Shown here: positions 23,493 through 35,090 of the stretch, in pieces
Position numbering within the stretch: position 1 is the stretch's first letter
Layout of the letters: the number at the start of each line of letters is the position of its first letter
Source: Cryphonectria parasitica EP155
Lineage: Eukaryota > Ascomycota > Sordariomycetes > Diaporthales > Cryphonectriaceae
Length of the DNA stretch: 64,000 nt
Assembly: GCF_011745365.1 (NCBI RefSeq)
Contig: NW_024468917.1
Coordinates: forward strand, 248,001 to 312,000
Reading direction: 5' to 3'
Translations under genes and position numbers: made by a program
The notes under the pieces: model-generated
What the model saw: the letters and a program-made list of their open reading frames with translations, nothing else
Told to the model about the DNA's origin: nothing
The model's database searches: none

Positions 23493-26400
23493 TGTTACTG
23501 TTTTTTTCTGGTGGTCGTGGATCGCGCAGAGAAAAAGTAGGGCGAGGCCAGGTCCAAGACGAGGCAAGGGGGGGAGAAGGCAGAAAGAAAGAGTGGACAA
23601 GTCGGGTAGGGTCCTTTACTCTCCTCGGTGATGACGACGACGGGGGAGGACGCAAGGTCGGGTTGGCCGTATCGGGATCGAATCGAGAGAGATAATGAGG
23701 CCGTCAGTCCATCAGTCAGTCAATCAATCCTAACTTAATGATAACTTAATGATTGATTGATGGGTTTGTAGTGGTAGTAGTCGTAGTATTGGTACGCGTG
23801 CACAGGGACTGTGACATTTGGAACGAGAGGAGCCCACTTTTTCGGGCTGGCGTCGACGGAGACCACGGAGAGTGCGGCGTTGGTTTACTAGTGGTAGGAA
23901 TGGCCTGTGGATGGGTCCTTATTTGCCAGGGTGTGTCCTGGAATAGCTGAAGCCTGAGGGGAAAAACGACCAAACAGGAGCAAAATGCGCGCGGGAGGAG
24001 GGGCCGGGCACAGAGAGGTGGAGGAGGCGATGTTAGTAACGCCGTAGTGGCCTGCCCTGTTGCTTAACGAGGGAGGCGCAGCCACTGGGGGATATTTGGG
24101 GGGCTTTCCAGAGCTGCTTACATAAGTGACCACCTACCTACACCTTCTGTAAAGGCTACTGCGCTTTAGATAGCACCTGTCTGTGCTGACTACCGATCTT
24201 GGGAGATGATGCTTCTTTGTTCGATGGCATAGGTTTTGGCTTGCTTCCCTTCCTTTTGCCTACCATGTTTTGGTTTATGGGGTTCCTTTTTGCCCTTCTC
24301 TTCGTCCCCGGCCCTTTATTCTTTTTTCTTGTCTTTTTTTTTGAGATGGAGAGAAGCGAGGGGTGAAGGGTTAATTATATTAGCTATTGTACGTAGTACG
24401 TTTGCTACTCTGAACATGACTTGGCAGTATTACACGCAAAAGTACATTCCCCAAGTCAGATATGAGAATATGGTTTCTATCTAAGACAACACGAACAGTC
24501 TCCGACAGTTAGTGGTCTGCAACATACGTGATAGACAGATGCATCTTGAGAGGAACGACTGAGACTGCTTGGGGGCCAGTAGTGAGATTTCATGTCTTCG
24601 ACAAGTTTCGCCCGGCCAATCTGATGAGCTACTCCGAGTCAAGAGTCAGCGTGGCATTCGTATCACGGCTGCTGAGTTTGAGGAGGTGGTTGGGATCTGC
24701 GAAACAGCGGTGCGTCTTGCAAGGAATCACACGAACGGACAGGCCGAGTCTCACAGTCTTACTCACGGTAAGCTACCAGGTCGTACTTCTAGTGTGTATG
24801 TTTGTGTATGTACGGTTGGTAGCCGTGCCATGGCAAGCACCAATCCACCTCTTCCTGGTAGACGCACAGCCTCGTACGTAGGTCTCAAGAGGTCCTCGGT
24901 ACATATTGAATGGATGGTAGGAGAAGAAGCACCATCTCGATCCACAATACGATGCACAATGACGGTGATCTCTTCCTTGGGGGTTTTGGGGGGGGGGGGG
25001 GACAAGAAGAAAACCTGCTACAATTTAAAACAGCATGACGGACGGCTTTGCTTTTTACTTGTCGATCAGTGTCTCTTCCGGGAATACTCCCAGAGAGACT
25101 CACCATACCTTTTGGAACAAAAAGAAGGAAAAAGAAGGAAAATAAGGGGGCTACACAATATGTTCGGGGCAGCTGTTTGTCTCTCCGCGAGTAGGGGTGG
25201 GTGGGTGGATCACCCTGACGCATGCCTGGGTAAGCTTTCAAACTACGATAGTATCTGTCATAGCCACTTGCCACTGAAATTGGCAGAGCAATCAACCATC
25301 TAAACGGACAAGAAAAAGGATAATGGAAGAAAAGAAAGAAAGAAGAAGCACAGGGCACGCCAGGGCCAGGGCAGATGGTGCCCTTTCGGAAATGCCCACA
25401 AGCCACGAGGGCGACGGCGAGTGGGGATATTCTTCTTTCATTTTTGGATGGCGTGGATATTGGATATTGGATATTGCGCGTAGAAGATGAAGGTCAAAAG
25501 GTCACATTGGGGGTGAATGACGCGGTTGGGCCAGGAGAAACGGCAGCTGCTGCAAGAGAAGCAGACGAAGAAGCTTCCAAAGTGGCCCCAGGCCACAGCA
25601 AGAAGGGATCAGGGGATGGTAGCGCGGGCTCGTGCTCTGTCCCGTGCGCCTTTTTCTTTCTTTTTTCCTTTTCCTTCTAGAAGGCTTCGACCGTCGAGGA
25701 CAGGGGCACAGAACCACAGAAACACAGGGGCACAAAGGCAACAGGGGGTCGGCAGAGGAAGCCTTGAAGGGCGAAGAGGGGTGACGGGGTGCGAGAAGGG
25801 GGGGGGGACGGATCACAATGTGGCCTCTGCTTCCCGTGGGTGACAAGGCCCTGGAGCCGTCCTGAATGGGCCTGTAGGTATTCCCCTAACAGCGCCGATG
25901 CCTCATCCTGCCCACGCACCCGCCGTGCAGCAAGGGAGCCCTCTGATGACGTGCTACTGCAGTACTGTCCTTCCCCACCTGTCCCGGGAAGAGCGAAGAG
26001 GCAAGGCCAGAGCTTCCCCCCCCCACCCCAGTCCAGTCCACCCAACTTGACACTGACGCTCATCTCCTGTCTCTTGTCATTTGAATTGCGACTCCTCAAA
26101 CTTTCACAACACTCAGACCCTTCCGACTAGACCCAGGCCCTGGACATCCGGCTTCATCCAGCTCAATTCCCCAGTCTCGCTTATTTTCCTCTAGGTTCCG
26201 CGGAGTGATCCGTAGTGGCACAGTGTCGACCAAACAAGCCGTCAATTCACCCGTTCGTTCAATGATAGCCATCCCTGCCGCGTTCTGACCTTGTGTCTCT
26301 GCCCTCCTCTCCTGGTTTGGGGGGTCTCTCCTTGGGTCATCGCCGGGAACAGCACAGGACGGAGAACAGAAGAGAACCAAGACAAGCTCTCAGCCGCCAG

Positions 26401-27653
26401 CTGCCCTTAGCTTTACCCGAGACAGGACCTCCTTCTCCCTCCCTTGCGCTGCTGCTGCTGCTCTTTCCTCGTCCTCCTCCTCGACGCCCGCCTCCTCACT
26501 TCTTCGTCTTCGTCCTCCTCAATTTCTTCTTCCTCCTTCATCACCACTACCGTTACCTTTACCAACTGACCATCCTCACCAGGGCTGGTTCTCCTCCCTT
26601 CTGAATAGCTTCTGTTTCTAGTGTGCCCCGCCTCGTCAACACAAACAAATATACACCGCAGGGTCGATCAGTTTGGGCCCTTGTTAGTCGTCGTCTCCGT
26701 AACCAGAGTCTGATCTCGGTGGCCGCACGGTGTCTCCGATATTGGACTGATTAACTACTATTCCTGGCTTGATTACGATCCGTATCCTCGTCGCAACCAC
26801 GCTGCCTCCCATCGATCCATATTAAAACCCACCGCCTCCTCCCCTTCTTCGAAGCCTATCGCTCCTGACCTTCTTCTCCAAGTCCAAATTCCTCTCCGGT
26901 AAGTCCAGTCTCTTGTTGCTCAGCTGTTGTCATTTCAGTGATCACCACTTCTACCATTGCCGCTACCACCGCCACATGATCCCCTTTCGATTCCTTGGCC
27001 CCCCCCCCCTGGAGCTACTTGCGACCGGCTTCTCCGTGTCCTCCTCCCATCGGGTGATACGTCAAAGCATCTGCCCTCCTCTCATTGTCTGCGATTAGAA
27101 TGCGCTATGATGACCGCAGTCTGCCTCGTGGGTGATAACTTCACGTATCACCCTCCAGCTTCTGCGGCGCCTTCAGCCTCTGAAATTGCTTTATCATTTC
27201 TTTCACCAGCACTAACCCCCCCCCTCCCCCCTCCCCTGCTCCAGTCGGAGATGTTTCAATTTCCTTGCACTCCCCCCTAGTTCTCAAGGGCCCATACAAC
27301 AGTACGTCCATGCTAATATCAAAGCAGACCTTGTCGCAGAAGAGAAAAACAAAAAGACGGTCCTTGTGCCAGTCCCAAGGTACTTAAACAAGCCTGTATT
27401 CGCTTGCCACGCTCGTTACATGTTATACAAATATTAATATCGCGTCCTCATTGTTTTTTTTTCTTTCCACCACCACTCGCCTTTTGAGAGAAGCCAATCC
27501 CAACCTACACACATACATACATATCTTATTATTGCTGCTATTCCACCAGTTCCACACGACGGTGTTTCTTCTTGCAGACGGCTTCCAATATCTGGATTGC
27601 TTTATTTCTTCATTCTTGTTTTCTACGTCTACATAATTTGGCCTGTTTGCTAG
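23493..27653. other. 4.2 kb interval: CDC50 promoter and long PKA-R leader
   Basis: No recognisable gene. A 244-codon frame at 24569-25303 has no protein-like features. From about 26280 onward the plus strand is CT-rich with leader character. A good 5' splice site (CCG|GTAAGT at 26899) and possible acceptors (CCCTAG ending 27280; TTTGCTAG ending 27653, directly before the ATG) suggest an intron in the 5' UTR of the PKA regulatory subunit. G or C homopolymers occur near 24988-25001, 25799-25808 and 27000-27010. A TTGATTGA/CAATCAAT repeat cluster lies at 23715-23762. Confidence 0.5.
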
Positions 27654-29136
27654 ATGTACGCCATGGCCTTACCGGTTGCTTACACGCGGGAGATACAGGA
27701 TCTCAACAGCCAAGTGCTACGATCCAACCCACGAGACATCCTCCAGTTCTGCGCCGACTTCTTCGCCACGCGGTTGGCGTCCGAGCGAATCAAGTTGTTG
27801 TCCGAGGGTACCCCCAACAAACGGCTCAAGCTAGCCAATAGTCGACCCCAGGCCATGTCCTCAAGCAGCTTCACAAGCCCCTTTGGGGTCAACTCCAACC
27901 CTTTCGGCTCCAACGACGGTGGCATGATGCAGAAGGTCATCGAAGAGGAGGAAGGCGATCTCATCACATCGCCTACCACGGGCAGCTTCAACAGCATGAG
28001 GACCACCTCCTTCTTCACAGGCCCCTTTGGCGGCTTCGACGGCGGCCATGAGCCTCCTACGGGCCTGCGGAGCCCGCCCAACACCGACAACTTTCCCGCT
28101 CAGTACAACTTTGGCCGTCGAACATCTGTCTCCGCCGAGTCGCTCAAGCCCACCGCCGAGCACAACGACAACTGGCAGCCGCCCGTGTTCCCCAAGTCGA
28201 GGGAGCAGCTGGAGAGGCTGACGAGCTCCATCTCCGAGAATTTTCTGTTCAAGCACATGGACGACGAGCAGAGGACTCAAGTTCTCAGCGCGATGCAGGA
28301 GAAGCCTATCCCCGCAAAGGGAATCAAGGTACGTCCGCGCGGTGTGAACCCAGGCAGAGAAAGAAGGGGGAAAGAAAAGAAAAAATAGGTCCGTTGGTAG
28401 CGGAAGACTGACACTTTTGATACAGGTCATCACCCAGGGAGACGCCGGAGACTACTTCTACGTCGTCGAGAAGGGCAGCTTCCAGGTCTACGTCAACCAG
28501 GCTGGGTCTATGAGGCCTGGCGCTGATGGCATGGGCAGCCAGGTCGGCACTATTGAGGCTGGAGGTTCCTTTGGCGAGCTAGCCCTGATGTACAACGCTC
28601 CTCGTGCCGCCACTGTTGTGTCTGCCGAAGCACACTGCGTTCTCTGGGCCCTGGACCGCCTGACCTTCCGCCGGATTCTGATGGAGTCGACCTTCCAGCG
28701 CCGCCGCATGTACGAGAACTTCCTCGAGGAGGTGCCGTTGCTCAAGAGCCTCACTTCGTACGAACGTTCCAAGATTGCCGACGCCCTCGAGACACAGAAG
28801 TATCCAACCGGCACAGTCATCATCCGGGAGGGTGACCCAGGCTACGACTTCTTCCTCCTCGAGAGCGGCGAATGCGATGCATACAAGGAGGGGCTTCACA
28901 AGGAGCGCATCAACCTCAGGCATTACACCAAGGGCGACTTCTTTGGAGAGCTGGCGCTGCTCAATGACGCGCCGCGCGCCGCCACCGTCATCAGCTCCAC
29001 AGAGGTCAAGGTCGCCAAGCTGGGCAAGAACGCCTTCCAGCGTCTGCTAGGACCTGTAGAGAGCATCATGAGAAGAACAAAATACGAGGATGTCAAATCT
29101 GGGGTTGAGGATGTGGACCCTCTGGCGTCGGCATAG
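27654..29136 (+). CDS. pkaR: cAMP-dependent protein kinase regulatory subunit
   Basis: Join 27654-28328, 28426-29136, 461 aa (458 if the second ATG at 27663 is used). Residues about 5-45 form an RII-type dimerisation/docking domain. A Ser/Phe/Gly-rich linker leads to the inhibitor site RRTSV (155-159), with a phosphorylatable Ser158 as in type II/fungal subunits. Two cyclic-nucleotide-binding domains follow, each with a phosphate-binding cassette: FGELALMYNAPRAA (274-287) and FGELALLNDAPRAA (398-411). Both cassettes keep the Glu and Arg that hold cAMP. The protein inhibits PKA catalytic subunits until cAMP binds, so it controls growth, conidiation and infection-type development in filamentous fungi. 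The single 97-nt intron lies at the start of CNB-A. The long upstream CT-rich leader suggests post-transcriptional control. Confidence 0.96.
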
Positions 29137-30040
29137 ACGGAGCACCAGCGGGTGGCAGGGGAATTATCTGTGCAAGACAAAGGGGAGGGGTGAAAGGGGA
29201 GGGGCCAAGGGGAAAGGTAAACCAACTCGCATGGGATTCAGGGCGCGGAAAGGACCTGGAATGGCGTTCACGGGTATATTCATCATTATCACCATCATCA
29301 TGCTATCACCTCTTCCTTCGCTTGATTATGTAAGGAGAAAGACGCACTCATCATTGATACCTAAACTGCGGGAGAAAAAAGAAAAGACCTAAGAATACGA
29401 CAATATTCTTCATAATGCTCACGTCTCTTCAGAACATACAATTGTACAGTCATGTCTCAATATTGAAATGTTCTTATTGTTTTGTGTTGAATATCAAAGG
29501 TATAATAGTAATATCCTAACGAGCCTGACATCTTGACAAATTATGTGGTCATTTGTTTCGACCAGAAGGGCATGTACGTTTCCACCTCAGAGCAATGCTT
29601 CTCGATGAGGTCATGTCAATCGTCCCACGGCTTTGGGCAGCGAATGGCTGAGCAGTCGTCTTTCTTGGTAGCCCCAGCCCGAGCAGGCAGGCAGGGCAGC
29701 CGCCGCACAGAGCAACAAGAGAGGAGATTCTTTCAGGAGGGGAGTGGAAAGAAAACCACCCAGACCATAAAACAAACACACAAGCCCCGTCGATCGTTTG
29801 TGCGTGGCGTGGCACGGTTGCCAAGTAACCTGACCTGACGAGACCTGGACCGACCGTAGAGGCGAGCCTCCTCTCCATCCATCCGTTGATCCCTTCCATG
29901 CGCAGCAGTCGTCCGGTAGGAGGGGAAGTACCGGAACCCTGTCGTTCTCTCTCCCAAACACACATATCGCTTCAAAATAACAGCAACCCCCCCCCCCCCC
30001 ACAGAAGAAAACAGGGTTCCCAAACAGTAGTACCCCTCCT
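29137..30040. other. Intergenic between convergent pkaR and BCAS2 genes
   Basis: 0.9 kb containing the two 3' ends. A C13-14 run lies at about 29988-30001. Nothing else recognised. Confidence 0.6.
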
Positions 30041-30825
30041 TCAGCCCATGCGTCCCACCCTCTCCCTCTCCCTTTCCAGCACCTCTCTCCTCACACCCTC
30101 AGCAGCAACCTCGGCCTCCAGAACACGCCCCACGCCCCGCCGCCACGCCTCGTCCAGCCCCCTCACCTCGCCGGCGGCCTCGGCCTGCACACGCTGCCGC
30201 CGCACGGTGAGCAGGTCGATCTCGCGGCGGGTGGCGGCCAGCTCGCGCTCGACGGCGCGCAGCTCCGACTCGAGCTGCCAGTTACCGACGAGCCAGGCGT
30301 TCTTGCCGTGGGTGTCGAGGAGGGCAAGGTGCTGGCGCCGGCTGGTCAGGTAGGACATGGCTGTGTAGGCCTGGCTGAGGGCGGGCTCGAGGTCGTCTGG
30401 GGAGGTGGCGGAGGCGGGGTTGAGGTCGGGAGCCTCGTAGCGGCTGAGGTCGATTGCGCGGAGGGGCTGGGGCTGGAGGGGGTTCTGGGAGGCGGCGATG
30501 CGGTCTGTCTCTGTGGTCATGAGAGGGGTGAAGGTGGGTTGGATCGGCGGGGGGAGGAGAGCGTGGTGGGGGTCGTCGCGGTGGGAGGAGCGTTCCATTG
30601 CTATGAGGGCCTCGGCGGCGGCGCGCTCGGCTGGGGTCGGTTCTTGGTCGATATCTGGCGAGGGGAGGAAAGGGAGAGTCAGTTTGGTTGTTGGGTTAGG
30701 GAGGGGTGGTTAAGTGAACAGAGAAGGAGGACTACAAGGGAAGGGAAAGAGATAGTTCAAGAAATATAACGCGGGGAGGGTGGCTCACAGGGGAGGGATT
30801 CATGGACTGTCGTTATGGAAGGCAT
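30041..30825 (-). CDS. Pre-mRNA splicing factor BCAS2/SPF27 (Cwf7-like, NTC/Prp19 complex)
   Basis: Join complement(30041-30654, 30789-30825), 216 aa. Exon 1 is only 12 codons plus one base (MPSITTVHESLP). The 134-nt intron joins it to YIDQEPTPAERAAAEALI, the family signature at the N-terminus. The body reads NPLQPQPLRAIDLSRYEAPDL, followed by a long helical region of about 110 residues rich in Arg, Glu and Ala that should form the coiled coil used in the Prp19-associated complex. Length fits the family (about 200-230 aa). Codon use is very GC-rich compared with the flanks. Role: core component of the NineTeen complex during spliceosome activation. Confidence 0.88.
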
Positions 30826-31908
30826 CGTGGTGGGCGTTTCTGGAGAGGTTTCCCCCTCGGCGGATGGGTGCAAATTCTTGTAACGCTGTTGACCTGGTGG
30901 ATGCGGAGACGAGGTTTCTGCTGGGGTTTCTTCCCTTTTCGTCTTCCGATTGAGTGTTCTTTCTTTTCTGTTTTTCTCTTGAAGTAACGATAGGGTTGGT
31001 GGTGGTGGTTGTTAGGGAATGAGTTGTGTTTTTGCTAAGAAAATGGGAAGAGTGGGCGTTTGTCTAGTTGTGTTGTGGTCGTTGGTGAAGTTTTTCACAA
31101 GGGCAGGAGGAGGCTGAGGGAGGGAAGGGAAATGTGATGGCTGCGTGAATGCAACTCTAACTAAAAATTTCAGTCATCAAGAGAGACAGAGGGTCTCCAA
31201 ACCTTGCTGGAAACCGCCGGGATGGGTGGGGCCAGAGCTGCTGGGTGCAATAGAGGGGGAGGGTCCGCCCTTTAGGTGCCTGACCATTGCAAGCTGGACC
31301 TGAATGCCTGTTAGCTGCAGGTACTTGCATAATACTACTATAGTATGGCAGTACATAATCTTCATCGTAGTCTGCCTCAGCTGTTGACAGCCTGCAGCAG
31401 TCTTTCTGTTAGTGCCTGTGCTGTCGTGCCAGTGACCTGTGCTGTACGAATCGGCGAGATTCCCAGGCACATCCTGCTGCGCGCAGCCATATTGCAGGGT
31501 AACCCTGTCTGCCTGCAGGATCCTTGCCATGGCTGTCTGGCACATGCTGCTGCGCTGTGTGCTTGGGGGAGCGAGTCGTTGGGCCTTGGAGCACTACCGT
31601 GGTAATAAACAGCACAGCAGCACCCACACCCCAGCACCCAGCACCCACCACCACCAGCAGTAAGCTATGACCGCATCGTGCTGCTAAACGTTTGGGGGTC
31701 CACGTCTTTCTCTTACCTCTCCCTTCTTCTTGAACTGTGTCATTCTTGTTTGTTGATCTTGTGCTCAAAACTATCACGAGCCAGCACAATGACTGGCTCA
31801 AACGTTTCGAGCCGTCACTAAACCCCCTTAAAACACTGTATTGATACCCAGCTACTTCTTCTCTTCTGCTTTTGCTTTTCAGTTTTCACCGAAACTTAAA
31901 TCACGAAT
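30826..31908. other. Divergent promoter region, BCAS2 / neutral ceramidase
   Basis: 1.08 kb with no recognised gene. A stretch at 31300-31680 is dense in TGC/CAG words (repeated CTGCAG, TGCTGTGC, CAGCACCCA), giving long but featureless frames on both strands. Confidence 0.55.
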
Positions 31909-34359
31909 ATGGTATCGGAAAGACAGCATCTTGTCGACGACGATGAGCTCGCAGGCGAGACATCACGGAAGGCCCGGATCGCGAATCGAAATGCTTATCT
32001 CAAAGACGAGACTGGACGTGCATTTCGGCCAACTAGTCCTGGCATTTCAAGAGTGACGCATTGGCTGCCATTCCTCCTCCCCCTCTTCATCCTGCTGCCT
32101 TTTCTCTTCTACTGCTCTTCTTTCACCGGCCTTGTTTCCGATTATCGACTTTACGTGCCCTGGTCCAGCCAAGATGAGCAGACTATACTTGCCGACAAAG
32201 GAGACCAATACCTCCTCGGCGTAGGCAAGGGAGACATCACAGGCCCAGTCGTCGAAATCAACCTGATGGGCTACGCGGACCCGAGCCAAGTCGGCACCGG
32301 CCTGCGCCAGCGCCTATATTCGCGCGCTTTCATCGTGGGAGACGTCACGAACCCGTCGGATCGTTTTGTGTACTTGGTCCTCGATACCCAATCCGGAGAC
32401 ACGGCTGTGCGATACGGCATCTTGTCAGGGCTGAGGGACTTGGGCCCAGAGTATGCCGTCTACGGCCAACACAACGTTGCTGTCACCGGGACACATTCCC
32501 ACTCCGGCCCAGCAGGATGGTTGAACTATCTCTTGCCCCAGATCACCAGCAAAGGCTTCGACCGCCAGGGCTACCAGGCCATCGTCGATGGTGCCATCCT
32601 CTCGATCGTGCGGGCACACGAAAGTCTACAGCCAGGCCACCTCAGCATAGGCTCGACCAAGGTGCAGGGCGCCAATATCAACAGGAGCCTGTTTGCCTAC
32701 CTGGCCAACCCTGTGTCGGAGCGGGCGAGATACAACACCAGCTCAGAGGATGATGGATCTGTTGAGAAGGATCTGAGCCTGCTGAAATTCCAGCGGGCGT
32801 CCGATGGCAGGAACATCGGTGCTCTCACCTGGTTCCCAACACATGGGACGTCCATGCTCGGCAACAACACCATCATCACGGGTGACAATAAAGGCGTCGC
32901 TGCCTACCTCTTTGAAAAGAGCGTAGTTGGCGAGGCTACTGCCGCCGAGGGTTTCGTGGCAGGCTTCTCACAGGCCAATGTCGGCGACACCAGCCCAAAC
33001 GTCCTCGGCGCATGGTGTGAGGACGGCTCAGGACAGATGTGTACCCTCGAGAACAGCACTTGCCCCGGTGACGGCCGGGTTGGAAAGTGCCACGCTCGTG
33101 GTCCTCATTTCAGATTGAATGACAGTGGTACATCGTCTTGTTTCGAGATCGGCCGGCGACAATTCGCTCCTGCCCGGGCGCTGTACGACGAACTGAACGT
33201 GAACCCGGTCCCAGTTCGAGGCCCTTGGGTCAAGTCATTCCATACATTCCACGACATGTCGAACTTTACCTTCGCCCTGCCAAACGGCTCCATAGCCACG
33301 ACCTGTCCGGCCGCTCTGGGGTACTCCTTTGCCGCAGGAACTTCGGATGGGCCTGGGGTTTTTGATTTTACACAGCACGACGGCGACCCCTCCAATACAT
33401 CCCCTGTGTGGAAAGTTGTCTCCAACTTCCTTAAGGCGCCGTCGGATGAACAGAGAGCCTGCCAGGGATCAAAGCCCATCTTGCTCGACGTTGGCGAGGT
33501 GCATAAGCCTTACGCGTGGACACCAAACGTAGTGGACGTCCAGGTCTTCCGTGTGGGCCAGTTCATGATCATCGTCAGCCCAGGCGAGGCAAGCACCATG
33601 GCTGGTCGGCGGTGGAAAGAAGCTGTGCAATCCGAGTCTGCAGCACTTTTCCAGGACAACTATGACCTGTCAGGCGGCGCACTGCACTCTCCAGCCCCTG
33701 TCGTCGTGCTCGGCGGACCAGCAAACAGCTACACGCACTATATTACCACGGAGGAAGAATACTCGATTCAGCGATACGAGGGGGCGTCGACGCTGTACGG
33801 GCCTCATACACTGGCAGCGTACATCAACGTCACTCTGAGGTACCTGCCCTTCCTCGACGCGTCGGCTAGGACGCCACCGCCTCACTCGAAGGACTTATTC
33901 CCGCCTGATAATACGAAGCGCTCGTTGTCGTTCATCACTGGCGTAGTAAGAGATGGAACCCCATTGGGCCGGGCGTTTGGGGAAGTAAAGCAAGACGTGA
34001 GCACCTTTTACCGCATTGGAACCCGCATCACGGCTACCTTTGTCGGCGCAAACCCACGGAACAATCTACGTCTTGAAGGCACCTACGCAGCAGTCGAGAA
34101 GCTGTCCCTCGGCAAGGACGGCAGCCAGGTCTGGAACGTAGCCAGGGATGATTCGGACTGGAGCCTCGTGTTCAGATGGAAGAGGACGAGCGACATTCTG
34201 GCCACAAGCGAAGTAGAGATCACGTGGGAGACGGACCGGGAAGATCCCACCGAGGTTGAGAAGGGCGTCTACAGATTGAGATATCTTGGGGATTGGAAGA
34301 GTCTTGATGGGACTATTACGGCATTTGACGGGACCAGTTCTGCTTTTACCCTTACCTGA
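31909..34359 (+). CDS. Neutral/alkaline ceramidase with N-terminal membrane anchor
   Basis: Intronless, 816 aa, starting at ATG 31909. A ~50-residue cytoplasmic N-terminus is followed by one hydrophobic anchor (about 52-73) and then the lumenal catalytic domain. Family landmarks are YLLGVGKGDITGP, MGYADPSQVGTGLRQRLYSRAF, the zinc-site motif GTHSHSGPAGW (194-204), WFPTHGTSM with H312, and the nucleophile motif NVGDTSPN (357-364, Ser362). The C-terminal immunoglobulin-like domain is present (up to 816). The enzyme hydrolyses ceramide to sphingoid base and fatty acid. The type II membrane topology suggests ER/Golgi or secretory-lumen activity. The next gene, 731 bp downstream on the same strand, is a ceramide synthase, which catalyses the reverse direction. 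Confidence 0.95.
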   Translation: MVSERQHLVDDDELAGETSRKARIANRNAYLKDETGRAFRPTSPGISRVTHWLPFLLPLFILLPFLFYCSSFTGLVSDYRLYVPWSSQDEQTILADKGDQYLLGVGKGDITGPVVEINLMGYADPSQVGTGLRQRLYSRAFIVGDVTNPSDRFVYLVLDTQSGDTAVRYGILSGLRDLGPEYAVYGQHNVAVTGTHSHSGPAGWLNYLLPQITSKGFDRQGYQAIVDGAILSIVRAHESLQPGHLSIGSTKVQGANINRSLFAYLANPVSERARYNTSSEDDGSVEKDLSLLKFQRASDGRNIGALTWFPTHGTSMLGNNTIITGDNKGVAAYLFEKSVVGEATAAEGFVAGFSQANVGDTSPNVLGAWCEDGSGQMCTLENSTCPGDGRVGKCHARGPHFRLNDSGTSSCFEIGRRQFAPARALYDELNVNPVPVRGPWVKSFHTFHDMSNFTFALPNGSIATTCPAALGYSFAAGTSDGPGVFDFTQHDGDPSNTSPVWKVVSNFLKAPSDEQRACQGSKPILLDVGEVHKPYAWTPNVVDVQVFRVGQFMIIVSPGEASTMAGRRWKEAVQSESAALFQDNYDLSGGALHSPAPVVVLGGPANSYTHYITTEEEYSIQRYEGASTLYGPHTLAAYINVTLRYLPFLDASARTPPPHSKDLFPPDNTKRSLSFITGVVRDGTPLGRAFGEVKQDVSTFYRIGTRITATFVGANPRNNLRLEGTYAAVEKLSLGKDGSQVWNVARDDSDWSLVFRWKRTSDILATSEVEITWETDREDPTEVEKGVYRLRYLGDWKSLDGTITAFDGTSSAFTLT

Positions 34360-35090
34360 TGAACATATTCAAGCAAGGGAAAACGAAAACGTTCGAAAAC
34401 CGGGATGAATACACTGCTTCGTACAAATGATTTTGAAAAGGAGTTGCAGAGGCAATGGCTGTTGGAATCAGAAAGAACAACAAAGCAAATAACACAAAGT
34501 GAAAGAGAAGAAAAAAAGAAACAGGGTTAGGGGTGCAAGGCTGCGTATACGAGGCTGGCGAATGAACTGCATGCCAAGTAACAGACAATGATAATCCAGC
34601 ATATCTCTTTCTTTGAAGATACTCCACATGGACAGAGTAATTTGCTTAATGCATTTGTGTCCTACTCGCTTAGCTCGTTTCTACTTTCAATCCTTATTCT
34701 TGTCTCTTTTTAAATTTATATTCTCACCGGTGTCGGCGAAACTAAAAAGCGTGACGGGGATTGGTTCATTTGCAACCGGGCGCCGCGGGCCACTGCACAT
34801 GAACGTCCGCGGACGAGTCGGGACCCGCCAGCTGACAGCACGCTCCTTGCTTCCCTCACGACTGGATTGATTGATTTATGATAGAGTAATAATTTAATTG
34901 TTCCAAATTCAGATCAAGGTTGAGAAGAATCCCCCTTTTCTTGTATGACATTTTTGTATGCTCTTGCCCTTCTAAAAGTCACCAAGCCTGCTCCATCTCG
35001 GCACTGGTGACTGCACTGGCGATCGAAGATTCAACTTTCTTTCTCTCCATCAAGGTGGCAATAGTGGCGAAGGAGACCTCGACCCTAACA
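34360..35090. other. Spacer between ceramidase and ceramide synthase
   Basis: 731 bp holding the ceramidase 3' end and the ceramide synthase promoter/leader. The synthase frame remains open upstream of its ATG from 34920, but that part has no family resemblance and is treated as leader. Confidence 0.6.

Noticed and set aside
24569..25303. 244-codon plus-strand frame in the CDC50-pkaR gap
   Set aside because: No domain; contains a homopolymer-derived Gly run; no codon bias like the neighbouring genes.
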